A stretch of 35,424 bases of DNA from a virus: positions 1 to 35,424 of IMG/VR virus record IMGVR_UViG_3300030331_001583; one strand, given 5' to 3'. Both the position numbers and the translations under genes were made by a program. The notes under the pieces are model-generated. The model ran no database searches, was not told the origin of the DNA, and saw only the letters and a program-made list of their open reading frames with translations. Of this stretch, positions 14,004 through 23,200 are shown one piece after another (position 1 is the stretch's first letter; every line of letters starts with the position of its first letter).

Positions 14004-16567
14004 TATGAACCTTTCTTATGAATGATTCTGTACTCTATTCCAATATCATTAATATACACTTTAGCACTTGTTGATGTACTATCTAATTTTACTGATAGTT
14101 TATTACATACAACTGGTGCTGACGGAGTAAGTTTTACTTTTGCCCAATTGCTTGTAGCAGATGCAACTGTACCACTTAAAGGTGTACTAGTACCATCTTC
14201 TTCTAATAGAGAAAACTTACCTGTTAATACCTGATCTGATTTGTAAGTAACATGTATTGCATATACTTTTTTAACTTGATGCACACTACCAAAATCAAAT
14301 GCCTTTGTTGTTAGTTTGCTAACTGCTGCAACTACCTGTCTATTAAACTGATAAACATCTACATTGTTTCCAGTATCTGCAGCAAGAAGTGTGTTATTAC
14401 TATCTGTATCTACAGAGTTTGTTACTCCATCATTAGCAACATTTACAAAGTTTTTAATTAAAGTAAAGTTGCCTTTACGTAAATCAACCATATAAGCATC
14501 GCCATTATTGCTCATGTTCTTTATAACAAATGCCATAGACTCTTGTTCATCATATATAATACTAGAAAGGTTTGTTACATGAGCTTCCCATACAGTGTCA
14601 CTTATTTTGTTATCTTTTAGATTAACTATTGTTTGACCATTGTACATATGAAGTCCTTGCTTGTTTACCCATATAACTCCATATTGTGTTTTCTTTACAG
14701 CCTCTGGATGCAATACACCTTGATACTGTTTACTGTCTTCTAGAAACCAATTACGATCATCTCCTGATATATTAATTATATCTAAACTTTTATTTTTATA
14801 TGCTAACAACCTATCTGCATATGCTTCTAACGCTACGTACACATCTGCATCTGCTTTAGCAGCTTCTATAAAATTATGATACGGAAACGTATCAAAACGA
14901 TTAGGCATCGAATACATAATCCTATCAGGAAAAGACTTTAATATTGAATTATCAAAAGAGTTTGCTTTGTCTATACCTGTATCTTCATCTGCCATAGTTA
15001 CATTGCATACAAAAACTCTGTTGTTTGCAACAACTGCATCTTTAAAATGTTCACCTGCTTCGCCTATATAATTACTATATATACTTGATGAAAAACCATT
15101 TAACACTTCATACGTAAGTAAACCAAACTCAGATATTATAAAGTCACCTGACCCTGTAGCAGTAGGACAATTGTATTGATTGCTTCCTGCATCATGCCAT
15201 TTAGTATAATCATCAGATAATTTTGTTCTACACCCTTTAGTTAAATGTATGTCTAATACCATAATAAATTCATCATCACTATCTACAGGTCTTGCATATA
15301 TCCTACCACCTGTTACTCTTCTTCCTTCAGTAAAAGGTGCTTTAACAGTAATGTTTATTGCTAATTGTTTTAAATCATTATCTCCTGTATTATGTGTAGT
15401 AGAATATTTTGTTAGTAATGATTCTTGATTACCATCATATATAAATGATGATGCAAATTCATACTCATATGTATCACTACTTCCATCTGGGTCTACTTTA
15501 GTTCCTTTAGGTATAGCTCCATCTTGTTGTACAGTAGTTACCTTTAGTCTAAAACCTGCATCTGCTGATGGATAACTAGTGTTATTACCTATAGCATTAG
15601 TATTAGCAGCTATAGCAGAACTAAGAGTAGTTTCTGTTGGTCTACTTAATTTATTATTTCTTGCAAAATACCCTGTAATTGATTGAGTATCAGATGTTTT
15701 TGTATTAGATAAATCTCTAAAATGTTCTTTTTGTATAAAACCATACCATTGAATAGTGCTGTCATTTTTATCTGCAGTGTCTATAGAACGTATATTGTCT
15801 CCACCTTTTATAAATAACATTTTAGAATTAGTACCACTAGCACTATTTCTTAATGTTATCGCATTAGTTTGCCAAGCACTAGCATCTGTAGAAAACACAT
15901 CTACTTTATGTACAGAAGGATGTGCTAAGAATATTAAGTTGTCACCCATTTTGTGACCTGTAATAGTAGCTCCCCAAAATGTTTGGTTATTATTATTAGG
16001 AGGTTCTCCGGGGGTTATTCTTATTTTTCTATTTAATATTAAATTATTACCATTGTGTTCTACAACAGTATACAAACCTTGTCCTTGTTGTGTCATAACA
16101 GCACCAGTAAAACTAACACCTACTATTTTTATAATAGTTCCTATTGAAAAACTGGTTGTTAGATTTACTTGTGAACCACTAGCATAATGCATTAACTCTT
16201 TATACTCTCCACCTGTATTATGCTTTAATCCAACAAAACCATTAGGAGTTCCAGTTACAGAACCATCTGTAATGTTTACTACACCTTGTATGTTAGTTGT
16301 TACTGCAATAGTTTGAGCATCTCTAACTCTATCTGTTTCAAAGTAACCAAGACCATATCCGGGTTCTACTGTTTGTATATTTGAGCTTTGATATGCAGTA
16401 ACCTTATTAGCAGTTTGATTCATACTGTAAGATGGTTGCACACCTCCATAGATATTGAACATAACATTTTCAGCTACACCTACTTCATTGTTTGCAATAT
16501 CAGCTATATCTCTTTCCACATTAAGACCGCCACTAAAATCATTTAATTGTAAAATTCGTTTAGGCAT
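14003..16567 (-). CDS. Tail nozzle / stabilisation-type structural protein
   Basis: 854 residues, predominantly beta strand. The N-terminus (RILQLNDFSGGLNVERDIAD, then NNEVGVAENVMFNIYGGVQP) is a recognisable opening of large podovirus tail proteins of the nozzle / packaged-DNA stabilisation type, where FSGGLN...D....ES/EV...NV is typical. Repeated short strands such as NLIFLAHPSVHKVDVFS and IIYDEQESMAFVIKNM suggest a beta-propeller, as in T7 gp12. It would form the distal tube through which DNA leaves the short tail. The start codon lies eight bases inside the end of the metallophosphoesterase gene. Its size and the absence of any tape measure gene fit podovirus morphology. Confidence 0.6.
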   Translation of the reverse strand: MPKRILQLNDFSGGLNVERDIADIANNEVGVAENVMFNIYGGVQPSYSMNQTANKVTAYQSSNIQTVEPGYGLGYFETDRVRDAQTIAVTTNIQGVVNITDGSVTGTPNGFVGLKHNTGGEYKELMHYASGSQVNLTTSFSIGTIIKIVGVSFTGAVMTQQGQGLYTVVEHNGNNLILNRKIRITPGEPPNNNNQTFWGATITGHKMGDNLIFLAHPSVHKVDVFSTDASAWQTNAITLRNSASGTNSKMLFIKGGDNIRSIDTADKNDSTIQWYGFIQKEHFRDLSNTKTSDTQSITGYFARNNKLSRPTETTLSSAIAANTNAIGNNTSYPSADAGFRLKVTTVQQDGAIPKGTKVDPDGSSDTYEYEFASSFIYDGNQESLLTKYSTTHNTGDNDLKQLAINITVKAPFTEGRRVTGGRIYARPVDSDDEFIMVLDIHLTKGCRTKLSDDYTKWHDAGSNQYNCPTATGSGDFIISEFGLLTYEVLNGFSSSIYSNYIGEAGEHFKDAVVANNRVFVCNVTMADEDTGIDKANSFDNSILKSFPDRIMYSMPNRFDTFPYHNFIEAAKADADVYVALEAYADRLLAYKNKSLDIINISGDDRNWFLEDSKQYQGVLHPEAVKKTQYGVIWVNKQGLHMYNGQTIVNLKDNKISDTVWEAHVTNLSSIIYDEQESMAFVIKNMSNNGDAYMVDLRKGNFTLIKNFVNVANDGVTNSVDTDSNNTLLAADTGNNVDVYQFNRQVVAAVSKLTTKAFDFGSVHQVKKVYAIHVTYKSDQVLTGKFSLLEEDGTSTPLSGTVASATSNWAKVKLTPSAPVVCNKLSVKLDSTSTSAKVYINDIGIEYRIIHKKGS

Positions 16568-17321
16568 TAAACTGTTCTCCCCATAGCGTACATTGACCTT
16601 TTACAATTTCTATCTGTTCTATCTGAAAGTTACCTTTTGGTCTATCAAAGAATGTTACAATACCAAAACAATGATTCCAGTTATGCAATCTACCTTTTAA
16701 CCATTTGTTTTTACCCGGTGACATATCTTTTAAACAACCCATAGACCATGCTGCAATTGTACCAGAATCTAATTTAGTCAAACTATGTCTCTGAATATCG
16801 TGAGTGTGTCCATAGACTATGTTTGATCCATAAGCTTCTAGATGTTTTTTAGCATGGTATGTTGTAGCGTAAGCTCCATGTATAAAGTTTACTTTACCCA
16901 ACTTTAAAGGTTTATTATATGCATAATATTTATAACCACGTTCTTTCCATTTACATGCATCTCTAAATCTGTAACCTTTTAAGTATGGATGTTTATCAAC
17001 AAAATGATCTAGCCATTCATCATGGTTTCCTGCAAGAATGTATCGCTCCTCACACTTTATTTTATCTAAGGATTTGTCAAACATATCTATACCAGCATTA
17101 ACAGCTTCAATTTCTTTATCTACATCTATAAGCTGATGTTCAAGATTAGGTAACCGCTTACCTTTAAATCTCCATGCAGATACACTATTCCATTCTCCTA
17201 CGTCACCAAGATTAATAAATATTTCTGGTTTTATGTATTCTATAGCTTGAAGAGTTACATTGACTGCATCTTCGTCATGTATAGGAAAATGTTGATCTGG
17301 TATAACTATTGCTCTTTTCAT
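16560..17321 (-). CDS. Calcineurin-like metallophosphoesterase
   Basis: 253 residues with the complete metal-binding motif set of the family: D9-x-H11 (PDQHFP), G39-D40 (NLGDVGEW), G98-N99-H100-D101, H148 (FIHGAY) and G171-H172-T173-H174. These residues hold two metal ions that hydrolyse phosphoester bonds. Substrates in the family range from proteins to nucleotides and DNA, so the target is open. The gene sits in the late operon between the M15 lysin and the tail nozzle-like gene and overlaps the latter by 8 bases. This suggests late expression; whether the enzyme is in the virion or acts in the cell is unknown. Confidence 0.85.
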   Translation of the reverse strand: MKRAIVIPDQHFPIHDEDAVNVTLQAIEYIKPEIFINLGDVGEWNSVSAWRFKGKRLPNLEHQLIDVDKEIEAVNAGIDMFDKSLDKIKCEERYILAGNHDEWLDHFVDKHPYLKGYRFRDACKWKERGYKYYAYNKPLKLGKVNFIHGAYATTYHAKKHLEAYGSNIVYGHTHDIQRHSLTKLDSGTIAAWSMGCLKDMSPGKNKWLKGRLHNWNHCFGIVTFFDRPKGNFQIEQIEIVKGQCTLWGEQFNA

Positions 17322-17720
17322 TTAATCCAACAATTCAAAATGTACAAGATCGTCAAACTTATTATCTTTTGTTGTACGTTTACCTTTATACAAAGAACTA
17401 GCGTTCCAATCTCCACCCCAACGTATCTTAATGCCCATAGAAGCTGCTGTAGCAAGCACAAAACCACCAAGGTAATGGAAGTCATCCCTAGCATCCCAAT
17501 CTATCGGATATGGCGAAATATCAACTGCTTTGCCTTGTACATGCTTACCATACTTTGTTTTACTTAGACCTTTAGCAACCAGTTCATTTTGTCTTTCCTG
17601 ACTCCTAAGACCTTCTATTACAGTAATGTCAAAGTATTTAACAACTTCATTAAGAACATTAACAAGTCTAGCATCAACACCTTGCAATCTTTGTTTACTT
17701 CTTCTTCCAAACCTAGGCAT
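17322..17720 (-). CDS. M15-family peptidase, probable endolysin
   Basis: 132 residues, the size of small single-domain phage L-alanyl-D-glutamate or D-Ala-D-Ala peptidases. The zinc site of family M15 is complete: H60 and D67 in KHVQGKAVDISP, and H127 in DLVHFEL, with E129 beside it; D123/D124 precede. The SQ/R-rich helix EGLRSQERQNELVAKG is also typical. The enzyme cuts peptide cross-bridges of peptidoglycan for lysis or, if in the virion, for entry. There is no signal peptide, so export would need a holin; candidate holins with membrane helices are encoded just upstream in the same operon (18573-19428). Confidence 0.83.
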   Translation of the reverse strand: MPRFGRRSKQRLQGVDARLVNVLNEVVKYFDITVIEGLRSQERQNELVAKGLSKTKYGKHVQGKAVDISPYPIDWDARDDFHYLGGFVLATAASMGIKIRWGGDWNASSLYKGKRTTKDNKFDDLVHFELLD

Positions 17721-17722
17721 TA

Positions 17723-17884
17723 TTATTTCTTCTTCTTTTTTGATTTAACAATCATACGTTGAAGTTTTTTAGGCAATGTCTTTTGCTTTTTAGTAAGCAT
17801 TGACTTACCTTTCTTTTTAGCCGGTTTCTTTTTCTTTGGTGGTCTACCTTTTTTAGAACCATATGTTCCTTTTCCGTAAGGCAT
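17723..17884 (-). CDS. Small highly basic AT-hook-like protein
   Basis: 53 residues, about 45 percent lysine. The N-terminus MPYGKGTYGSKKGRPPKKKK contains a GRP core flanked by lysines, resembling the AT-hook that binds the minor groove of AT-rich DNA. The same opening occurs in the 82-aa protein encoded at 34983-35231, so the two are related. An AGGAG-type ribosome binding site precedes the ATG. A DNA-binding role in packaging or condensation of this AT-rich genome is plausible. It is too short for a typical structural gene but has a clear start, stop and paralogue. Confidence 0.68.
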   Translation of the reverse strand: MPYGKGTYGSKKGRPPKKKKPAKKKGKSMLTKKQKTLPKKLQRMIVKSKKKKK

Positions 17885-17886
17885 AA

Positions 17887-18066
17887 TTATCTCCTTTTCC
17901 TTGGCTTTCTTTTCTTAGCTGTTTTAGCAGCTCGTTTAAAATTTGCTGCAGTTGGTGCACCCTTAGATCCGGGTTTTCTCATTTTTTCACCACTACCAGC
18001 TTTGATTCGTTTACGTTTTGCATGTATGTTTGCATACAAGCCTTTCTTTTTCTTTTTTCTTGGCAT
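17887..18066 (-). CDS. Small highly basic protein of marine-phage type
   Basis: 59 residues from the ATG at 18066 (MPRKKKKKGLYANIHAKRKR...), with AGGAA upstream; the frame stays open further 5' but that would overlap the previous gene. The protein is very basic and has the segment IKAGSGEKMRKPGSKGAPTA, which I recall as a recurring short protein in uncultured marine phages, next to tail and lysis genes. Function is not known. The arginine/lysine-rich C-terminus (KKRKPRKRR) suggests nucleic-acid or phosphate binding. It is one of three consecutive basic genes here. Confidence 0.68.
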   Translation of the reverse strand: MPRKKKKKGLYANIHAKRKRIKAGSGEKMRKPGSKGAPTAANFKRAAKTAKKRKPRKRR

Positions 18067-18073
18067 AGTATTC

Positions 18074-18397
18074 CTACTTTTTTTTCTTTTTATGTCTATT
18101 TGCAAATGCTCTTGCTGCAGCAACAGAACTAAATCCCCACTTTTTTAAAGCTAATGCTTTTCTTGTAGGTCTACCCTTTGAGTCTTTCATAGGGCCTTTC
18201 ATTCCTGCAAACCTTGCAGCAAAACTTACTCTTCTTGGACTAGTGCCTTTGCTAAGAGGTGGTTTTAAATTACTACCTTGCCTCTTAGCAGATGCTCTAC
18301 CTTTAGCATTTAATCCACCTTTAGGATTCTTACCTGCTTTTCTTTGCCATGCAGGAGTCTTATAAGACCTTTTAGTAGATTTTCTTTTGGCAGGCAT
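18074..18397 (-). CDS. Basic protein, DUF6321-like
   Basis: 107 residues. The sequence pattern TPAWQRKAGKNPKGGLNAKG, then SPRRVSFAARFAGMKGP and GRPTRKALALKKWGF, is one I recall as a conserved phage domain (DUF6321, recalled from memory), found in marine phages. Function unknown. The ATG overlaps the stop of the 58-aa gene by one base (TAATG). With the following two basic proteins it forms a cluster between the membrane-protein genes and the M15 peptidase. The high positive charge suggests DNA or RNA contact. Confidence 0.68.
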   Translation of the reverse strand: MPAKRKSTKRSYKTPAWQRKAGKNPKGGLNAKGRASAKRQGSNLKPPLSKGTSPRRVSFAARFAGMKGPMKDSKGRPTRKALALKKWGFSSVAAARAFANRHKKKKK

Positions 18398-18573
18398 TAG
18401 ACACCAATCTTTTTTAGAAGAACACCTTTAATTACTTTCCAAAGTGCTTCTAATATTTTTTGTTCTGTTTTTTCTGATATGATGGGTATATCTACTGCTT
18501 TATTTATTTCAGCAATAACCTCTGCACCATTTTCATCTGACAACAGATCATCTGCTATTAACTTTGCTAACAT
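18397..18573 (-). CDS. Small helical protein, unknown
   Basis: 58 residues (MLAKLIADDLLSDENGAEVI...). The C-terminal helix (KILEALWKVIKGVLLKKIGV) is amphipathic, with hydrophobic and lysine faces, and could lie on a membrane. Start and stop are both in TAATG overlaps with the neighbouring genes, which is strong support for a real gene. It lies between a one-helix membrane protein and the basic gene cluster in the lysis block; a role in lysis or membrane attachment is possible. Confidence 0.62.
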   Translation of the reverse strand: MLAKLIADDLLSDENGAEVIAEINKAVDIPIISEKTEQKILEALWKVIKGVLLKKIGV

Positions 18574-18788
18574 TACACTATCCTCATTATTACGTTTACG
18601 ATTATTGGTATACTAACTACAGCTACTGCACCAACTGTTTGTAACTTGGCTATAGAAGTTTCGTGGTTAGCTACCTTTCCATTTAACTTTTCTAAATGCT
18701 TTTCAATTCTATGTAAAGTATTAAATATGGTTCGTTGCCTTTCGTTAAACTTTACCATCATTGCCAATATATCTTTATCGTGTGCCAT
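18573..18788 (-). CDS. XhlA-like coiled-coil plus C-terminal membrane helix, possible holin
   Basis: 71 residues. Residues 10-50 form a charged coiled coil (RTIFNTLHRIEKHLEKLNGK) and the C-terminus is a hydrophobic helix (VGAVAVVSIPIIVNVIMRIV). This arrangement matches XhlA-type holin-associated proteins, which help murein hydrolases reach the cell wall. Both ends overlap neighbours by one base (TAATG). With the two genes upstream it gives three consecutive helix plus coiled-coil proteins ahead of an M15 lysin. Whether this or a neighbour is the holin cannot be decided from the sequence. Confidence 0.6.
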   Translation of the reverse strand: MAHDKDILAMMVKFNERQRTIFNTLHRIEKHLEKLNGKVANHETSIAKLQTVGAVAVVSIPIIVNVIMRIV

Positions 18789-19105
18789 TAATGTTTTCCA
18801 TTTATTCTACTAAGTGAGCCTTCTATTCTAGACACTTGATTATCTAAATCATTTATTTCTTTAGTAAGTCCGTCAAACTTCCTATCGAGTTTGTCGTCAG
18901 ACTGGTTCCATCTTGCAATTAATTTAATAACCATACCTTCCATATTTTCAAGAGTTTCAGATTGACCTTTGTTTTCTACTTTAAGATTTTCTAAAGCTTC
19001 TTGTTGAGCTTCAGACTTTTTACTTAAAGACATAACTAAATAAACGAACATAACGCCTACTACGCCTATCATTCCTGCTTCACCATATACTGCCATAAAA
19101 TCCAT
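18788..19105 (-). CDS. Membrane-anchored coiled-coil protein, possible holin or spanin
   Basis: 105 residues with a single N-terminal membrane helix (GMIGVVGVMFVYLVMSL, about residues 11-27) and then a long coiled coil (QQEALENLKVENKG, LDRKFDGLTKEINDLDNQVS). The topology is the mirror image of the 71-aa protein downstream, to which it is coupled by TAATG. An inner-membrane spanin (i-spanin) has this layout, but no lipobox-bearing outer partner is visible. Holin-associated protein is the alternative. Confidence 0.6.
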   Translation of the reverse strand: MDFMAVYGEAGMIGVVGVMFVYLVMSLSKKSEAQQEALENLKVENKGQSETLENMEGMVIKLIARWNQSDDKLDRKFDGLTKEINDLDNQVSRIEGSLSRINGKH

Positions 19106-19107
19106 AA

Positions 19108-19428
19108 TTATTTCCGTTTCTTTTTACCCCAACTAAAAGGGTTAAGATTCAATTCCTTTTCATAGAATGAAAGCTTACTTTCCAATTCGGCCCGTTTTCG
19201 TTCTTCTTCGATGCTGTGTTTATCAAGTAAACTCCTAATCGTGCTATCAGCTTCCACCAGTTTATTTTCCAATGTCTTAATCCTACCTTCAATCTGTAAA
19301 TAACCATATACCAAAGCTGCAACCAAAACGAGACCTTGGGCAAGCCATTTAAGATTAATAGAAACAATGGCATTATCATCAAGAATGGTAGTGCGATAGC
19401 TTCTGGCGGTATTTGGTTTTTCACTCAT
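19108..19428 (-). CDS. Membrane-anchored coiled-coil protein, lysis-block
   Basis: 106 residues. After about 27 polar residues comes a membrane helix (LAQGLVLVAALVYGYL), then a charged coiled coil (IKTLENKLVEADSTIRSLLD) and a basic tail (FSWGKKKRK). The ATG overlaps the stop of the preceding gene. It is the first of three consecutive genes with the same helix plus coiled-coil plan, which may assemble into one membrane complex. Function inferred from the adjacent lysin only. Confidence 0.58.
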   Translation of the reverse strand: MSEKPNTARSYRTTILDDNAIVSINLKWLAQGLVLVAALVYGYLQIEGRIKTLENKLVEADSTIRSLLDKHSIEEERKRAELESKLSFYEKELNLNPFSWGKKKRK

Positions 19429-19648
19429 CTACTCTTTTTACTATTTCAAATTTTTGATGTAACCAACACCAATTAGATGATTCATATAAATTTCCATGAT
19501 AATAATGAATTACTGAATCTTTATCCATTATTTCTATAAATACACTAGGATTACTTGTGTCGGCAGGGGTGAGTTCATACCCACCCACTGACCAACCACC
19601 ACTACAACTAATGTTAGCTAGATTCAACAGCATCATCACTCTTGCCAT
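19421..19648 (-). CDS. Small protein, unknown function
   Basis: 75 residues in the frame. The start is uncertain: the first ATG (19648) lies 35 bases inside the upstream gene, and in-frame ATGs four and five codons later are alternatives. The core (YELTPADTSNPSVFIEIMDK, then SVIHYYHGNLYE) is mainly beta strand with several aromatic residues and three cysteines overall. The stop overlaps the next gene's ATG. No family recognised. Confidence 0.5.
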   Translation of the reverse strand: MARVMMLLNLANISCSGGWSVGGYELTPADTSNPSVFIEIMDKDSVIHYYHGNLYESSNWCWLHQKFEIVKRVDE

Positions 19649-19853
19649 TCTCTAACTCCGCTTCTAACTTTTTCATAAAATGTTCACGACCACCTTGCAA
19701 TTGGTCAAGATTAAACTTGCTACTTGCAAGTTTTCTATCTAAATCCCATACATGGTTTACTAACATTACTTGAGGTTCCGTTAGGTCATCTACTTTGTAT
19801 TCCACATCGTTAATGACAACTACCTGACTTTCTTTTTCTTTTTTATCTGGCAT
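19614..19853 (-). CDS. Small protein of a marine-phage family (DUF6447-like)
   Basis: 79 residues. The pattern VVVINDVEYKVDDLTEPQVM followed by a helix with LDRKLASSKFNLDQLQGGRE resembles a short phage domain I recall as DUF6447-like (name from memory): a beta hairpin with the hydrophobic xxxINGxEY pattern, then a coiled coil. Such proteins lie directly downstream of fibre genes in many marine phages. A chaperone or fibre-associated role is possible but not shown. Confidence 0.6.
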   Translation of the reverse strand: MPDKKEKESQVVVINDVEYKVDDLTEPQVMLVNHVWDLDRKLASSKFNLDQLQGGREHFMKKLEAELENGKSDDAVESS

Positions 19854-19865
19854 TATGTTATCCTT

Positions 19866-20192
19866 TTATTTAAGTGCTTTAATATCTGCTTTCAAGGCTT
19901 CCCAACCTTCTTTTTGTGCAGTTAATTCAGCAATCTGATTATCTATGTCAGCAACAGCATTATCACAAACACCTTCAGATACTACTTCTTTATAATCTTC
20001 AAGTGCTTTACCTGTTTCTGGGTCATAGCGTTTCTTACTTAATTGAATGAGCTCTCTAGATTCTTCAGCTTTCGCTTCACGAACTACAACGCCCTTTTCG
20101 TCTTTTACTTCTGATACTGCAGGAGAAACCACTTCTTTGGTTTTTCCAACAGACCACTTTTTGTCTTTCTTTTTTTGTGCATAACCTTTCAT
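19866..20192 (-). CDS. Fibre-adjacent charged protein, unknown
   Basis: 108 residues from the ATG at 20192, which has a strong AGGAG site overlapping the fibre gene's stop; the longer frame (to 20261) would run 59 bases into the fibre gene. The protein is charged, with a lysine-rich N-terminus (MKGYAQKKKDKKWSVGKTKE) and a C-terminal coiled coil (DIDNQIAELTAQKEGWEALK). It follows the fibre gene directly, the usual position of small fibre-assembly chaperones. That role is inferred from position and coiled coil only. Confidence 0.55.
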   Translation of the reverse strand: MKGYAQKKKDKKWSVGKTKEVVSPAVSEVKDEKGVVVREAKAEESRELIQLSKKRYDPETGKALEDYKEVVSEGVCDNAVADIDNQIAELTAQKEGWEALKADIKALK

Positions 20193-20202
20193 GGTTTTAC
20201 TC

Positions 20203-23200
20203 CTATATTGTATTGTTATCCATTTCCCATACGCTAGTAATAAAAAAGTCAGTGCTTCCACCTATATCACTACCGAATTTGAGTTTTATTGAACCCATTT
20301 GCCCTTTTGTTAAATTAGGTGGGTTACTAAAATTTGCCTCTGTAAATATTTGATTTCTGCCACTACTAGCAGCGTTAACTGATTTACTAGCACTTGCCAC
20401 TGTAGTGTTTGTAATGCTACCATCTGGTTTACTAATTAAAGTAGCAGTAAGAGTATGAGAGCCAAGGTTTGAAATAGTTTCAATTCTTACATATAATTTC
20501 ACTAATGTCATATTCATTGGCACAACAAATGAGGTAGAACTAAAATCATTTCCTGTTGTTTCAGCACTACTATTCCAAGGTATAAAATGTCCTGATGTTC
20601 CCATGTCATCTGTAAAACTGTGAATAAATGTTGCATAGGTTGGTGCAAGAAGTACACCACTAGATATAATGCTACCCTGTACATCAAGTGCTTGTGTAGG
20701 ATTGTCTTTACCAATACTAACATTACCACCATCTTTTACTATTTCCAGATTGTCTCCTACCCTAGTTAGCGTAGCCTCATTGCTTGTATCTGGGTCAATT
20801 AATCTAACAGTAGCGTGAGTAGTTGTACTTTCTATTGTAGTAAGCACATTATCAGAACTAGAAACATGAAGTGTTTTATCAGGCTGAGTTGTCCCTATAC
20901 CAACATTCCCTCCACTTGCAACCATTAAATCATAACCACCACTTCTTGAAATCCATAGTGGGTCATTAGGTTGAGAACCTGCTATCCCTATACTAGCAGT
21001 AGAACTAGACCTTTGTATTAATAAGTGCTTTGAGTTTTTACTTGCTACTACATCATTAAGTCTAAGTGTAGAACCATTTTCTGTAGCAGGGCCAGTAATA
21101 TCTAGTTTATATGAAGGACTTGTTGTACCAATACCGACCTTACCATCGCTAGTTACAAACATTCCAGTGCCTGTACCTGTATAAACTCCAAGAGAAAACT
21201 CACCTGCAGTTGTATTAGCAGTTGTATCTATTTGCAATCCATAAGCATTCGTAGCTCCTGTATTTTTAAACTTTGCTAACCAAGCACTGCTATATGCACC
21301 TTCTACATGTAGAAGGTGTGCAGGACTTGTTGTTCCAACTCCAATATTCCCGTCACCCCTAACTACCATTTTTGTTGAACCTGCTAACTGAAAGTTGATT
21401 AATGCATTTGAATTAGTCCAATCATTGTTTATATATAAATTTGTATTCCCTGCATTATCGTATTTTATTTCTGCATATTCGTTAGCATTTTGATTACTAT
21501 CTGTTAATCTTATACCAGTTGAACCATGAAGATGAAATTGAGAATCAGGACTTTTTGTACCTATAGCAACATTTCCACCCATAAAATGACTGTCTCCATC
21601 TGCTCGTAATACAACCATATCACTTGTAGATGCACTGCCTAATTCAAAAACAGCATCATCGCCACTATCGGCTAAAATTCTAAAACCTTGACCGCCATCT
21701 GATTGCTGACCTAAAATCCAGTCTCCACCAGTTAAAGATGTCTTAATAGTCAACATATGACTTGAATCTGGTGCACCTGTTCCTATGCCAATGTTTCCAG
21801 CATTATTAATAACTAAAGGTGCAGTAGTGCCACTATCTACCTCACCGTTAGTAGTCAAGCTAGGCTCGGTACTTGCAGTACTAGATTTTAATATTGCGAA
21901 ACTATGTGCTTTATAACCATTAGTTAATGCCCAACCTCTTGAACTGGCTGTAAAGTTAGTTGTAGGTGCATTAAATGTTAGCCAACCGTAATTACCGTAC
22001 CTTTGACCATTTGAAGATAAAACTCCAAATCCACCAAGTTCTGTAGTTGTTTGTTGACCAACTGCATCCCTCCCTAAAAAAACACCATAAGTACCTATAG
22101 ATGCCATAGCTACTTCTGATGCACCGCTATTAAATTCTATTCTACCACCTGCAGTGTTTTCTGTAATAGCATCCATAGTAATAGATGCAGTCAATCCAGA
22201 GTTTTGATAGAATCTCCAATAAGCAACATCAGGGTCTCCTTCTGCCCATCCAAACCTCATGTGGTCACCTGAGCTACCACTCATGTACATTACTGGACTT
22301 CCATTTGTCAATGACAAATTGTTTGTAAGGCTAACGTTACCAGAAGAATCAATTTTTAAAGCATCTATACCACTTTGACTACTAAGCCTTAATTGACCTC
22401 TATTGGATAATAAATGACCATCAGTTCCATCGTGAAGCATTTTAACATAATCAGCAGTATCTGAACTATGTTGAGCTTTTATAGTGCCTACAACGTGTAA
22501 TTTTTCAGATGGATTAGTTGTTCCTATTCCTAACCCAATGTGTTTTTTAAATCGCATAACTTCACTAGTAGTTCCGTCTGCTTTTGTATAAAAAGACATA
22601 AAAGAACTAGTTGCACCAACAGAAGTATAATCTTCATCTTTGCCAACTCTAATAACTCCTGAATCAGCTTGACCAGACAAACCAAATAACATTTGTACTG
22701 CTTCGTTGGTACTGCTTGATGCTGCAGCTTGATTATTGGATATTGTCAATGCACCAGTAACACCATCAGTATTCTTATTTATTGCTACAGTACCATCAGC
22801 CTTAACTGACATAGAAGGCTCTTGACCATTTTCTATAATAAATTCAATAGGGCCTACACTTTCAGAACCATTACTATCAGATACTATTTGAAATGCATTT
22901 CCATCTGACTGCTTTAAAATAAGCATACCTCTAGCAAAATTAGTTGTATCTGTTTCGTAATCGTGACCCCATAGTTCTAGAAAAGTATCTTGGTCACTTG
23001 TATGTGGCATTAGTCTCATTGCCATAACTTGACCATCGCTCATAGGTCTTAAATGAGCATAGCTTTGTGCTTGACCAGTCTTGCCAAGTGTAAAACCTTT
23101 AGTACCACCAACAATTTTAAGTCTTGTTTTATTAGTATTACTGGCGTGTTTTACTTCTAATAATTCTGAAGGACTTGTAGTCCCTATGCCGACCTTACCA

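Noticed and set aside
19149-19424. 91-codon - strand frame overlapping the 106-aa membrane protein
   Set aside because: It almost completely overlaps 19108-19428 in another frame, and the 106-aa frame has the plausible helix plus coiled-coil protein and the coupled ATG.
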